A DNA stretch of 46,063 nucleotides from an uncultured Prevotella sp. (GCA_900547005.1 URER01000017.1:1-46063); one strand, 5' to 3'. Positions 34,270 to 43,203 are shown, counted from the stretch's first letter. Numbers and translations are program-made. The notes: generated from the letters alone by a model not told the origin.

Positions 34270-37200
34270 TTAATGCGATATTCCATGTCCTTGTTCGACT
34301 CGATGAACATCAGTAATTTGCGGTCTACGTCGACGGTCTTCAGGCTGCTGCGCAGTGTTATGTTGTTTTGCGGGACGGCATCGCGCAGTTGCAGATAGAG
34401 TTGGGTCTTGCCCGGATGCTTGTCAATGATAGATGCCAATTCCGACACAAGTGTTTCGTCCACCTTCGACGCATCTATTGATATGGTGAGCTTTTCTATC
34501 CGTTTATCTTTCACGTCGTATAGCTGTTCCACGTTCTTTATGCGCAGTTCGTACATATCCGAGTTGCGGAATCGCTGCTGGCAAGTGGCAGTTATATATA
34601 CGGTATAGTCCTCTTTCAGCAGTCCGCTCCAGTTCTCCCAGTCGCTGCCGAATAGTGCCAGTTCGCCGGCGGAGTCGAAATCCTCAATCGTAACAAAACT
34701 GAAAGGCTTGTTGGTCTTTGCAGAACGGCGTTCCACAACGCTCGTAACGATTCCGCCGAAGGTTATCTCCTGCCGTTTGGCAAGTTCCGCCTTATCGGCA
34801 TTGCGCCCTATTTCCTTGCATTTCGTGTTGCAGAGGTCGTTCAATATTACGCTGAACTCGTCCAAAGGATGCGCCGACAGATAGATTCCTACAAGTTCAC
34901 GCTCCTTGTTCAACTTCTCTATGGCAGGCCAATGGTCGCCTTCCGGAACTTGCGGATGCGTTATCTCCACCGCATCGTTGCCTCCAAAAAGAGTGTTCAG
35001 GGCTTGCGCTTTCTCCTGCTGCACCAACGAGCCATACTTGATGAGCGTATCCAAGAACGGCTCATCCTTAGCATTGCGGCCGAAAAACTGTTCGCGTCGG
35101 TAGCCGAAGCTGTCGAAAGCACCGCTGTATGCCAGACTTTCAAATGCCTTACGGTTTACGGCACGCAAGTCGATGCGCTCCGCAAAGTCGAAAATATCCT
35201 TGTACGGGCCGTTCTTCTCGCGCTCGTTAATGATGGCATTCGCAGGCACTTCGCCCATACCCTTTATGGCGGCGAGTCCGAAACGGATAGAACCGTGCTT
35301 GTTGACAGTGAACTTTATGCGGCTCTCGTTGACATCCGGGCCGAGCGTGTCGATACCCAACGAGCGGCATTCGTCCATCAGTTTCGTTATTTCCGTTATC
35401 TGGTCCTTGCGCCGGCTCATGATGGCAGCCATAAATTCCGCAGGGTAGTTCGCTTTCAGATACGCCGTCTGGTAAGCCACCCACGAATAGCACGTGGCAT
35501 GACTCTTATTGAATGCATACGACGCGAACTTCTCCCAGTCGGCCCAAATCTTTTCAAGTATTTTCGGGTCGTGGCCGTTTTTCACGCCACCCTCGATGAA
35601 TTTCGGCTTCATTGCGTCTACGATAGCCTTCTTTTTCTTACCCATCGCCTTACGCAGGGCATCACTCTCACCTCGCGTGAAGTTTGCGAGTTGTCGAGAA
35701 AGAAGCATCACCTGCTCCTGATATACCGTGATTCCGTAAGTGTCTTTCAGGTATTTCTCCATGCAGGGGATATCGTATTTCACAAGCGAAGGGTCGTTCT
35801 TACGCTTGATGAAGTCGGGGATATAGTCCATAGGTCCCGGCCGGTAGAGCGCGTTCATGGCTATCAAGTCCTCGAAGACCGTAGGGTGCAACTGCCTCAA
35901 ATAGTTCTGCATACCCGGCGACTCAAACTGAAACGTACCTATCGTCCGGCCCTCCTGATACAGCTTATATGTCTTCGGGTCGTCTATCGGGATAGTGTCA
36001 AGGTCTACAACCTTGCCTGCCGAGATGCGTATATTCTCTACCGCCTCCTTCAACTCGGACAGCGTTTTCAGTCCGAGGAAGTCCATCTTGATAAGTCCCG
36101 TCTCCTCAATCACGTGTCCGTCATACTGCGTACAGTTCACCTTAGTTCCTTTGAAGTCGGGATCGTCGGCCGTAGACACAGGCACCCAGTCGCTTATCGG
36201 GTTACGGCAGATGATGAATCCGCAGGCATGAATACCCGTTCCGCGCACCGTGCCCTCAAGCATTTTCGCGTATTTTATGGTGTTGCTGAGTCGCTGATCG
36301 CTCGAAACCTCCGCGTCTTGCAGCTCTTTTGTGCATTTAATGGCATTGGTCAGGTTCATCTTCATGCCTTCCGGCAGACGGTCGGGTATGGCCTTACATA
36401 GCGCGTTGGCCATGTCGATAGGCACTTTCTCCACGCGCGCCACGTCCTTTATCGAGTTCTTCGTCGCCATACTTCCGTAGGTTATGATGTGCGCGCAGTT
36501 CTCGTGGCCGTACTTATCCATAACCCATTTCAGCACCTTTCCGCGTCCGTCGTCATCAAAGTCGGTATCAATATCAGGCAGCGAGATACGGTCCGGGTTC
36601 AGGAAACGCTCAAACAGCAGGTCGTATTTCATAGGGTCAATCTTCGTGATACCGAGACAATAGGCCACCACCGAGCCTGCCGCGGAGCCACGTCCCGGTC
36701 CCACCATCACGCCAAGTTCCTCGCGTGCCGAGTTGATGAAGTCCTGCACGATGAGGAAGTAGCCCGGGAAACCCATCGTTTTCATCACGTGCAGCTCAAA
36801 GTTGATGCGGTCTTTCACCTCCTTAGCCAGCGGATCGCCGTACAAGCGCTTCGCACCGTCGTAAGCCAATTTAGCAAGATATTCCGCTTCGAACTTTATT
36901 CTGTAAATCTTGTCATAGCCGCCGAGGTGGTCAATCTTCTTCTGTCCTTCCTCCGGCGGCACCTGATTCTCGCCGTTCTCGTCCGACGTGAACTCCTTAT
37001 ACAAGTCCTCTTCCGTATATTTCTCGCGTATGTCCTTTTCCGTTCCGAAACTTTCCGGAATAGGGAAGAACGGCATTATAGGGTCGTGGTTGATGTTATA
37101 GGTTTCAACCTTGTTCAATATCTCGATAGTGTTGCTCAGCGCCTCGGGAATATCTCCGAACACCTCATTCATCTCCTCCTGCGTCTTGAACCACTCCTGC

Positions 37201-37985
37201 TTTGTGTAGAGCATACGTGTGGGGTCGTCCAAATCCTTGCCCGTAGACATACAGAGCAGATGGTCGTGTGCCTCGGCATTGTCCTTGTTCACGAAATGGC
37301 AGTCATTGGTGCATACCAACTTTATGCCATATTCCTTCGCAAGCTCTATCATCACCTCGTTCGACTTCACCTGCAACGGATACGTCTCCCTGTTCGCCCT
37401 CAGATTAGGGTCGTCCACACGATGGCGTTGCAGCTCGATGTAATAGTCTTCGCCGAACACCCGATGATACCATTCTATCGCCTCGCGCGCTCCGGCAATG
37501 TCATCGTTGAGGATTTTGTGTGGCACCTCGCCACCGAGACACGCCGAGCAGACAATCAGTCCCTCGTGATACTTCTCCAGATCCTCGCGGTCGGTACGCG
37601 GCCGCATATAGAAACCGTCTATCCAAGAGTGGCTCACGAGCTTCACGAGGTTGTGATAACCCGTCTGATTCTTCGCCAGCACAATCAGGTGATAACCACT
37701 CTTGTCGCTCTTTTCCTGACGCAGAGTCCTGCTTCCGTTTCGCGCGACATACATCTCGCAGCCCAATATCGGCTTGAATGGTTCCTTGCCTTCCTCTTTC
37801 AGTTTCTTGTTCACCTTCTTGCAGTAGTCAAAGAAGACCTTCGTGCCGAACATATTGCCGTGGTCGGTTATCGCCATACCCTTCATTCCGTCGCCCACAG
37901 CCTTGTCTACGAGCTTTTCTATGGGCGATTGTCCGTCGAGAATAGAGTAGTATGTATGTACGTGTAAGTGTATGAAGTCAACCAT
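34266..37985 (-). CDS. dnaE: DNA polymerase III alpha subunit
   Basis: The 1239-residue replicative polymerase. It opens with a PHP domain (HLHVHTYYSILDGQSP, AITDHGNMFG), then the polymerase core: GPGRGSAAGSVVAYCLGIT, the catalytic motif PDIDTDFDDDGR, YGSMATKNSIKDVARV, the tau-binding and fingers segments, LYRPGPMDYIPDFIKRK, and GESDALRKAMGKKKKA. The C-terminal third holds a helix-hairpin-helix and an OB-fold (FGGIVTSVVERRSAKTNKPFSFVTIEDF). Length and order match DnaE1-type enzymes. Its promoter lies on the minus strand at 38017-38024. The thioredoxin gene follows. The third residue of the catalytic trio is preserved although PDIDTDF differs from the commoner PDIDIDF. Confidence 0.95.
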   Translation of the reverse strand: MVDFIHLHVHTYYSILDGQSPIEKLVDKAVGDGMKGMAITDHGNMFGTKVFFDYCKKVNKKLKEEGKEPFKPILGCEMYVARNGSRTLRQEKSDKSGYHLIVLAKNQTGYHNLVKLVSHSWIDGFYMRPRTDREDLEKYHEGLIVCSACLGGEVPHKILNDDIAGAREAIEWYHRVFGEDYYIELQRHRVDDPNLRANRETYPLQVKSNEVMIELAKEYGIKLVCTNDCHFVNKDNAEAHDHLLCMSTGKDLDDPTRMLYTKQEWFKTQEEMNEVFGDIPEALSNTIEILNKVETYNINHDPIMPFFPIPESFGTEKDIREKYTEEDLYKEFTSDENGENQVPPEEGQKKIDHLGGYDKIYRIKFEAEYLAKLAYDGAKRLYGDPLAKEVKDRINFELHVMKTMGFPGYFLIVQDFINSAREELGVMVGPGRGSAAGSVVAYCLGITKIDPMKYDLLFERFLNPDRISLPDIDTDFDDDGRGKVLKWVMDKYGHENCAHIITYGSMATKNSIKDVARVEKVPIDMANALCKAIPDRLPEGMKMNLTNAIKCTKELQDAEVSSDQRLSNTIKYAKMLEGTVRGTGIHACGFIICRNPISDWVPVSTADDPDFKGTKVNCTQYDGHVIEETGLIKMDFLGLKTLSELKEAVENIRISAGKVVDLDTIPIDDPKTYKLYQEGRTIGTFQFESPGMQNYLRQLHPTVFEDLIAMNALYRPGPMDYIPDFIKRKNDPSLVKYDIPCMEKYLKDTYGITVYQEQVMLLSRQLANFTRGESDALRKAMGKKKKAIVDAMKPKFIEGGVKNGHDPKILEKIWADWEKFASYAFNKSHATCYSWVAYQTAYLKANYPAEFMAAIMSRRKDQITEITKLMDECRSLGIDTLGPDVNESRIKFTVNKHGSIRFGLAAIKGMGEVPANAIINEREKNGPYKDIFDFAERIDLRAVNRKAFESLAYSGAFDSFGYRREQFFGRNAKDEPFLDTLIKYGSLVQQEKAQALNTLFGGNDAVEITHPQVPEGDHWPAIEKLNKERELVGIYLSAHPLDEFSVILNDLCNTKCKEIGRNADKAELAKRQEITFGGIVTSVVERRSAKTNKPFSFVTIEDFDSAGELALFGSDWENWSGLLKEDYTVYITATCQQRFRNSDMYELRIKNVEQLYDVKDKRIEKLTISIDASKVDETLVSELASIIDKHPGKTQLYLQLRDAVPQNNITLRSSLKTVDVDRKLLMFIESNKDMEYRIN

Positions 37986-38016
37986 TATAGTTTGCGTTAT
38001 CTTGCGTATTGAGCGT

Positions 38017-38024
38017 CAAAGTTA
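38017..38024 (-). promoter_or_regulatory. Promoter -7 box for dnaE
   Basis: Minus strand TAACTTTG, about 31 nt before the start codon, divergent from the psd promoter. Confidence 0.5.
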
Positions 38025-38088
38025 CGCTTTAACGCCGATATAGCCAAAAGAATGAACAAGAAAATTTTGTCAATAGGTAAAAAAGGAT

Positions 38089-38096
38089 TACCTTTG
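38089..38096 (+). promoter_or_regulatory. Promoter -7 box for psd-pssA
   Basis: TACCTTTG with ttttg at 38065-38069, 19 bp upstream: good spacing for -33/-7. Leader about 27 nt. Confidence 0.6.
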
Positions 38097-38126
38097 CAAT
38101 CGTTAAAATAGCTATTTTTAAGCCTG

Positions 38127-38819
38127 ATGAACAAAAGAATAAAGAAATTAAAGAAAATCAGAATACACCGCGAGGGAACAAATACACTATTATATGGGGC
38201 TATAAGCATAATTGCAATATCGCTCATACTATGGCACGTATTCGACACGAAAATCCCGTTTTGGATTTTCTTCGCCGTCTTTTACCCCGTTTATTGTATT
38301 GTCGTTAATTTCTATCGCTGTCCTATCCGCTATTTCAACAGCGAGGATACAGAGAAGATTGTAGTCGCTCCTGCCGATGGGCGCATTGTCGTAATCGAGG
38401 AAGTAGAGGAGAACGAGTATTTCCACGACCGCCGTTTGATGATAAGCATCTTCATGAGTTTGTGGAATGTTCACGCAAACTGGTTCCCCGTCGACGGCAA
38501 GGTGAAGTTCGTGAACCATCGTAACGGTAATTATCACAAGGCTTGGTTGCCGAAAGCGAGTGAGGAGAACGAACACGCAGATGTCATGATTACCACTCCC
38601 GGAGGCGTCGATGTGCTGTGCCGGCAGATTGCCGGTGCTGTGGCACGCCGTATCGTCACCTACGCCAAACCGGGCGAAGACTGCTACATCGACGAGCATC
38701 TTGGATTTATAAAATTAGGTTCTCGCGTTGATGTCTACCTGCCTGTGGGCACGGAAGTGTGCGTGAAGATGGGGCAGGCTACCACGGGCGACCAGACCGT
38801 AATAGCAAAACTGAAGTAA
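38127..38819 (+). CDS. psd: Phosphatidylserine decarboxylase
   Basis: A 230-residue membrane enzyme that converts phosphatidylserine to phosphatidylethanolamine. It is of the short archaetidylserine/Bacteroidota type, with a hydrophobic N-terminus (LYGAISIIAISLILWHVFD and IPFWIFFAVFYPVYCIVVNFY). The self-cleavage site is LGSRVDVYLP near the C-terminus, where the Gly-Ser bond is cut and Ser becomes the pyruvoyl cofactor; upstream pieces VVAPADGRIV and SIFMSLWNVHANWFPVDG are family hallmarks. It is followed 6 bp later by pssA, so the two steps of phosphatidylethanolamine synthesis are in one operon. No lesion. Confidence 0.95.
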   Translation: MNKRIKKLKKIRIHREGTNTLLYGAISIIAISLILWHVFDTKIPFWIFFAVFYPVYCIVVNFYRCPIRYFNSEDTEKIVVAPADGRIVVIEEVEENEYFHDRRLMISIFMSLWNVHANWFPVDGKVKFVNHRNGNYHKAWLPKASEENEHADVMITTPGGVDVLCRQIAGAVARRIVTYAKPGEDCYIDEHLGFIKLGSRVDVYLPVGTEVCVKMGQATTGDQTVIAKLK

Positions 38820-38825
38820 AAAACA

Positions 38826-39527
38826 ATGGCAATAAAAAGTCATATCCCGAATACCATCACTTGTTGCAATCTTGTTTCGGGTTCTATCGCAACTTATTTC
38901 GCAGTCGTCGGCAATATGGAACTGTCGTTCTTTTGGATAATTGCCGGCGCGGTATTCGATTTCTTCGATGGCATGAGCGCGCGCCTGCTTGGCGTAAGCT
39001 CGCCGATAGGCAAGGAACTCGACTCTCTCGCTGATGTCATAACATTCGGATTGGCACCCTCTGCGATGGTCTTTTCGTTGACGGGCGTAATGGAATATCC
39101 TGCATTTTTGGAGCCGGTAGGCTATTTCATTCCGTTTTTCGCCTTTGTGATGGCTGCGTTTTCCGCACTCCGACTCGCCAAATTCAACCTTGACGAGCGT
39201 CAGACAACATCCTTTATCGGGCTTCCTACGCCTGCAAACGCACTCTTTTGGGCTTCGCTGATAGTTGGCGGAGGCGAGTGGTATGCCTCATCTCCCTGGA
39301 TGATATTCGCCATCCTTGCCGGCATCTGCCTTGCGAGCTGGCTTCTCATTGCCGAGATTCCCATGTTCGCCTTGAAGTTCAAGCATTGGGGATGGGCCGG
39401 AAACGAGGTGAAATATATCTTCATCATCACCTGCATACCTTTGCTTTTGATATTCCGTGTTGCGGCCTTTGCCGTGATAATAGCGTGGTATGTGTTGCTT
39501 TCCGTATATGTGAACCGTAAGAAATAA
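38826..39527 (+). CDS. pssA: CDP-diacylglycerol--serine O-phosphatidyltransferase
   Basis: A 233-residue integral membrane enzyme that makes phosphatidylserine from CDP-diacylglycerol and serine. The CDP-alcohol phosphatidyltransferase motif is fully present: DGMSARLLGVSSPIGKELDSLAD, matching DGxxARx8Gx3Dx3D, with the three catalytic Asp residues. Several hydrophobic helices follow, as usual. Its product is the substrate of the psd product encoded just upstream, so the gene order is decarboxylase then synthase. A small DUF4834 gene follows after 5 bp. Full length. Confidence 0.95.
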   Translation: MAIKSHIPNTITCCNLVSGSIATYFAVVGNMELSFFWIIAGAVFDFFDGMSARLLGVSSPIGKELDSLADVITFGLAPSAMVFSLTGVMEYPAFLEPVGYFIPFFAFVMAAFSALRLAKFNLDERQTTSFIGLPTPANALFWASLIVGGGEWYASSPWMIFAILAGICLASWLLIAEIPMFALKFKHWGWAGNEVKYIFIITCIPLLLIFRVAAFAVIIAWYVLLSVYVNRKK

Positions 39528-39532
39528 GCGAG

Positions 39533-39811
39533 ATGTTTACCTTTTTCAAATTCCTTTTGTTGCTGTTCTTAGGCTTTCTGTTGTTCTTGTTCATCCTCGG
39601 ATGGTCATTATTCAAGAACATAAGGCGCATTATCCGTCCTTTCAACGGGCAGCAACAGTCGCGCAACACCTCTTCTTCCTCATCTTATTCAAGAGCACAT
39701 ACCTCCTCTTCTGGTACAGTGATAATAGACGAGCGCACCGAGAAGAATGCCGGTCGACGCATTATTCCCGATGACGAAGGCGAGTATGTGGATTACGAAG
39801 AGACGAAATAA
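39533..39811 (+). CDS. DUF4834 family small membrane protein
   Basis: A 92-residue protein with one strongly hydrophobic N-terminal helix (FKFLLLLFLGFLLFLFILGW), a Ser-rich linker and the conserved-looking acidic end RRIIPDDEGEYVDYEE, the hallmark of DUF4834. In Bacteroidota it often lies next to the phosphatidylserine synthase gene; here it starts 5 bp after the pssA stop. Function is unknown. It is the last gene before a 900 bp gene-free stretch. Confidence 0.8.
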   Translation: MFTFFKFLLLLFLGFLLFLFILGWSLFKNIRRIIRPFNGQQQSRNTSSSSSYSRAHTSSSGTVIIDERTEKNAGRRIIPDDEGEYVDYEETK

Positions 39812-39826
39812 TTATTTCTTTACCAC

Positions 39827-39873
39827 CCAAAACCTCCCACCTCACAACCTCACAACCTCCTACCTTACAACCT
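39827..39873 (+). repeat. Pyrimidine-rich cacaacct tandem repeat
   Basis: Degenerate units such as cctcacaacct and ccttacaacct directly precede the second copy of the ~550 bp element. Similar to the ctcacct tract at 7219-7270. Confidence 0.5.
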
Positions 39874-40420
39874 AAAATGTAAATTTTATTTACCAAATTT
39901 TACTCTTTCAGAAAATGATTCTCTCGTGCTAACGAACGTTAAATATAGGTCTCGTTACTCATTTTCGACCGTTTTGCGGCCTTAAAAATCCCAACTCAAA
40001 ACTCAAAATTCATAACTCAAAATTCCAAAACGGCCTCCGTTAGAAAAAAATCGGTTCGATTTTCGTCAAATTTTGCCGTCCGCCGAAACAGCGAAAAATG
40101 TCGTTTTCGCCCGATTTAACGTTTGTTGGCTTTCAAAAGTGCCACTTTTGCAGTCCGTTTTAGGCCGTTTTGGAGTGCAACGGAGGCTCCGTTGAAGGCC
40201 AAAAGTGGCTCCGTTGGAGTCTAACGGAGCCTCCGTTGCAATTTAACGAGGCCTGAAACGCCTTCTAAAACGGTCGATTTTGCTTCAAAACGCGACAAAC
40301 CTCTGATTATCAATATTTTAGCTCAAAAAGACCAAAAATGCCGTATTTTCGCGTTTTTGAGAGCAAGGAAGATTTCGTTTGTAAATTTGCGATTCTGAGA
40401 GCGATATTTGTATATATTTT
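39874..40420 (+). repeat. Dispersed ~550 bp palindrome-rich element, copy 2
   Basis: This copy is homologous to the reverse complement of 180-735. It contains three near-perfect palindromes: caaaagtgccacttttg (40134-40150), caacggaggctccgttg (40178-40194) and aacggagcctccgtt (40223-40237). The 20-mer aaaacggcctccgttagaaa is at 40027-40046 and aacgccttctaaaacgg at 40257-40273. It has no ORF of note, and sits between a convergent-free pssA operon end and the dnaB promoter. The remaining bases up to 40690 include purine-rich runs (gagagagg) but nothing I can name. Confidence 0.75.
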
Positions 40421-40706
40421 AACGGCGTGAAAGAGGGAGAGGAGAGAGGAATGGGAGAGAGAATAGTAATATAAAGGAGGGGTATGAGAGGAGCTTATGG
40501 TAATTTGGAAAATAGAAAATAGAGCATAATTCTTAGTGATTTTACGGTCTGACTTTTTGAGTCTTTCATGTTATTATTCGTAGTCAGTAACATAATGCTG
40601 TTTGAAAGAAATTCCCCTTTGAGAGCGGTTTCTCTCTGAATAATGCGTCTGTTTTTCCTGAAATCCTAATTCTGTTCCAAAGATTTTATATAACTTTGCG
40701 CCTGTT
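40421..40706. other. Gene-free stretch before dnaB
   Basis: It holds GA-rich runs at 40430-40495, then AT-rich sequence with no recognisable feature until the dnaB promoter box TAACTTTG at 40691-40698. Confidence 0.5.
40691..40698 (+). promoter_or_regulatory. Promoter -7 box at the dnaB start
   Basis: TAACTTTG ends 8 nt before the ATG at 40707, the same spacing as at rsmI, so the mRNA would have almost no leader. Confidence 0.5.
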
Positions 40707-42209
40707 ATGCCAACAAATACAACGACAAATAAGACAAGAAAAAGGCAAGCTGCCCCGATAGATAATTCCTACGGACACTTGCAGCCACAGGCACTCGACA
40801 TTGAGCGCGTGGTGCTGGGTGCGCTGATGATAGATAAAGATGCATTTACCGTGGTGTCGGAGATTCTGCATCCGGAAACCTTTTACGAGCCACGTAACCA
40901 AAAGATATTCCATGCCATACAGACTTTGAATATGTCTGAGCAGCCGGTGGACATTATGACCGTAACCGAACAGTTGCGCAAGGAAGGCACGTTAGAGGAA
41001 GTCGGCGGCCCGGCTTATATCGTGGAACTCAGTTCACACGTGGCTTCGTCGGCCCATATCGAATATCACGCACGTATCCTCGCACAGAAAAGTCTCGCCC
41101 GACAGCTCATTTCCTTCGCCTCGATGGTGGAGACTGAGGCTTTCGACGAGACAGTCGATGTGGACGAACTCATGCAGAAAGCAGAGGGAAACCTGTTTGA
41201 GTTGTCGCAGAAGAATATCGCCAAAGACTACTCCCACATCGCCCCGGTTCTGGCGGAAGCCCACCGCAAACTCATGAAGGCATCTGAGAGCAAGGGCGGT
41301 CTTACCGGTGTGCCGACGGGATATGACGAGCTTGACAGGATTACCTCGGGCTGGCAGTCGTCCGACCTTATCATTGTGGCCGGACGCCCGGCGATGGGTA
41401 AGACCTCGTTCGCGTTGAGCTTGGCGAGAAATATAGCCGTAGATTATCAGTTGCCCATCGCTTTCTTCTCTCTTGAAATGAGCAGCGTGCAGCTCGTCGA
41501 CCGTCTGATATCCAATGTTTGCGAGGTAGGCGGTAACAAGATTCTTAGCGGACAGCTCACGCCCGACGAGTGGGAACGCTTTGACGCCAATGTGCGAAAA
41601 CTCGAAAGTTCACCTATTTATATAGACGACACATCGAGTCTTTCGGTGTTCGAGCTTCGTACAAAAGCGAGACGACTGGTGCGCGAGCATGGCATAAAGG
41701 TGCTGATGATAGACTATTTGCAGTTGATGAACGCCAGCGGAATGCGATTCAACAGCCGTCAGGAGGAGGTGTCGACAATCAGCCGTTCGCTGAAAGGACT
41801 CGCCAAAGAACTCGAAATTCCGGTTATAGTGCTGTCGCAGCTCAACCGTACCGTGGAGAACCGCGAGGGAATAGACGGCAAACGCCCGCAGTTGTCAGAC
41901 CTCCGAGAGTCCGGTGCCATTGAGCAGGATGCCGATATGGTGCTGTTTGTGCATCGTCCTGAGTATTACGGCATTAAAGACGATGGCAAGGGCAATAGCT
42001 TGGTTGGTATGGCCCAGATTATCATAGCCAAGCACCGTAAGGGTGCCACGGGTGATGTGATATTGCGGTTCCAGGGACAATATACCCGTTTCTCCAATCC
42101 TGATGATAAGGATTTGGCGGCTCCGCCCGATGATTTCGGCGGCGAGGTCATTGGAAGCCGCATGAACGACGACCCGTTACCGCCTCCACCACCGATGTCG
42201 GACTTCTGA
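40707..42209 (+). CDS. dnaB: Replicative DNA helicase
   Basis: A 500-residue hexameric helicase that unwinds DNA at the replication fork. The N-terminal domain (PQALDIERVVLGALMIDKDAF and YEPRNQKIFHAIQTL) is followed by a linker and the RecA-like C-terminal domain: Walker A GRPAMGKTSFALSLARN near residue 226, helix IAFFSLEMSSVQLVDRLIS, Walker B VLMIDYLQLMN, and LSQLNRTVENR and LRESGAIEQDADMVLFVHR. The C-terminal tail is Pro-rich (DPLPPPPPMSDF). It begins within a few bases of its promoter box, so it would be translated from an almost leaderless mRNA. Full length, no intein. Confidence 0.95.
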   Translation: MPTNTTTNKTRKRQAAPIDNSYGHLQPQALDIERVVLGALMIDKDAFTVVSEILHPETFYEPRNQKIFHAIQTLNMSEQPVDIMTVTEQLRKEGTLEEVGGPAYIVELSSHVASSAHIEYHARILAQKSLARQLISFASMVETEAFDETVDVDELMQKAEGNLFELSQKNIAKDYSHIAPVLAEAHRKLMKASESKGGLTGVPTGYDELDRITSGWQSSDLIIVAGRPAMGKTSFALSLARNIAVDYQLPIAFFSLEMSSVQLVDRLISNVCEVGGNKILSGQLTPDEWERFDANVRKLESSPIYIDDTSSLSVFELRTKARRLVREHGIKVLMIDYLQLMNASGMRFNSRQEEVSTISRSLKGLAKELEIPVIVLSQLNRTVENREGIDGKRPQLSDLRESGAIEQDADMVLFVHRPEYYGIKDDGKGNSLVGMAQIIIAKHRKGATGDVILRFQGQYTRFSNPDDKDLAAPPDDFGGEVIGSRMNDDPLPPPPPMSDF

Positions 42210-42231
42210 TTGTAAAATAATAAAGCACATT

Positions 42232-42924
42232 ATGATACGTTGTATTCTGTCAATAGGCCTGTCTCTGATATGCCTTGCGCTTCCGGCACAGCGGGTGTCG
42301 GTCTTGGGAGATTCATATTCAACGTTTGAGGATTATGTTACTCCGTTGACAAATGAAGTGTGGTATTATGCCAAGAGTGATACCTCACGCACTGATGTCG
42401 TGAATGTTAGGGATACATGGTGGTGGCAGTTTGTTAAAGATAATGGCCTGCAATTGTGCGTGAACAACTCTTATAGTGGCGCTACAATTGGCTTTACAGG
42501 ATATGACGGCAATGATTATTCTCAACGCTCCTTTATCACCCGTATGCGGAATATCGGCCATCCCGATATAATCCTTATATTTGGCGGTACTAATGACAGT
42601 TGGGTCGGTGAGGCGGTGGGAGAATATAAGTATGCCGGTTATACTCCGGATGATTTCTATACGTTTCGTCCCGCTATGGCTTATATGCTTGAATGGCTGC
42701 AAAACCATCATCCCAATGTGGCTATATACTTTATTATCAATTCAGAGTTGCGTCCGGATATAACCCGGTCGTGTGTGGAGATATGCAACCATTATGGTGT
42801 AAGCTACATCATGCTGCATGATATAGACAAACGCAGTGGCCATCCTACGGTCAAGGGAATGAAGGCCATTGCTTCGCAGGTGGCTGATGTTGTGATGAAA
42901 AACGAGCAAAACGATTCGAAATAG
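42232..42924 (+). CDS. Exported SGNH/GDSL hydrolase-like protein
   Basis: A 230-residue protein with a signal peptide (MIRCILSIGLSLICLALPAQ). The SGNH esterase blocks are recognisable: block I GDSYSTFEDY (nucleophile Ser), a Gly/Asn block NNSYSGATIGF, block III GGTNDSW, and the C-terminal KRSGHPTVKGM, with His as catalytic base. It would act on esters in the periplasm or outside; members with related layouts deacetylate carbohydrates. It follows dnaB by 22 bp but is functionally unrelated. The next 100 bp begin the leucine leader. Confidence 0.8.
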   Translation: MIRCILSIGLSLICLALPAQRVSVLGDSYSTFEDYVTPLTNEVWYYAKSDTSRTDVVNVRDTWWWQFVKDNGLQLCVNNSYSGATIGFTGYDGNDYSQRSFITRMRNIGHPDIILIFGGTNDSWVGEAVGEYKYAGYTPDDFYTFRPAMAYMLEWLQNHHPNVAIYFIINSELRPDITRSCVEICNHYGVSYIMLHDIDKRSGHPTVKGMKAIASQVADVVMKNEQNDSK

Positions 42925-42999
42925 TATCATCTTGTTATCTTTTATCATGAAAAGATTGAAAAATATTACAAATTCTTTGGTTAAATCATATATATTGTT

Positions 43000-43007
43000 T
43001 AACTTTG
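43000..43007 (+). promoter_or_regulatory. Promoter -7 box for the leucine operon
   Basis: TAACTTTG with TTTG at 42976-42979, 20 bp upstream. Transcription would start near 43012, about 15 nt before the leader ORF. Confidence 0.6.
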
Positions 43008-43026
43008 CAGCCAAAATAAAAGAGAT

Positions 43027-43107
43027 ATGAATTATTTTAATCTATGTGGCATTATTATTCGAATTCGACTTCAGGACGGGGCCGGAAGTGATAATGTGTT
43101 CATATAG
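43027..43107 (+). CDS. Leucine-operon leader peptide
   Basis: A 26-codon ORF between the promoter and leuA. The peptide begins MNYFNLCGIII and contains a run of three Ile codons at positions 9-11, with further Ile codons at 13 and 26, Leu codons at 6 and 15 and Val at 24, so translation would be sensitive to branched-chain aminoacyl-tRNA supply. It is too short for standard gene calling. The ORF overlaps an antiterminator half (43084-43091, codons 20-22) and stops 20 nt before the terminator stem. The function as a leader peptide is inferred from layout, not known. Confidence 0.75.
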   Translation: MNYFNLCGIIIRIRLQDGAGSDNVFI

Positions 43108-43165
43108 ATTATGTGTTATATAATTTAAGAGCCTTTCTCACTTCCATGTGTGAAAGGCTCTTTTG
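43084..43165 (+). promoter_or_regulatory. Candidate transcription attenuator of leuA
   Basis: A terminator stem (43128-43141 with 43148-43161, 14 bp with one mismatch) is followed by TTTT. Segment ggaagtga at 43084-43091, inside the leader ORF, is perfectly complementary to tcacttcc at 43138-43145, which spans the stem's left arm and loop. The two structures exclude each other. A ribosome stalled at the Ile/Leu codons 9-15 would leave ggaagtga free and disrupt the terminator; one that reaches the stop codon at 43105-43107 would be close enough to cover or displace it. Confidence 0.75.
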
Positions 43166-43203
43166 ATAATACAAAATGAAAATATAAAATAAAGTAAAAA
43201 GAT

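Noticed and set aside
34869..37967. Two long frames (about 500 codons each) opposite dnaE
   Set aside because: They mirror the dnaE coding strand; Arg/His/Val-rich pseudo-protein with no domains. dnaE is full length and canonical.
34266..37985. dnaE catalytic motif PDIDTDF instead of PDIDIDF considered as damage
   Set aside because: The three catalytic acidic residues remain, and the rest of the protein is intact, so it is normal variation.
39874..40420. Dispersed element considered as an insertion sequence or MITE
   Set aside because: No transposase gene, no terminal inverted repeat and no target-site duplication that I can see at either copy; kept only as a dispersed element.
43000..43203. 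leuA leader considered as a T-box or riboswitch
   Set aside because: No T-box sequence and too short for a T-box stem I; a leader peptide with terminator and antiterminator explains the sequence better.
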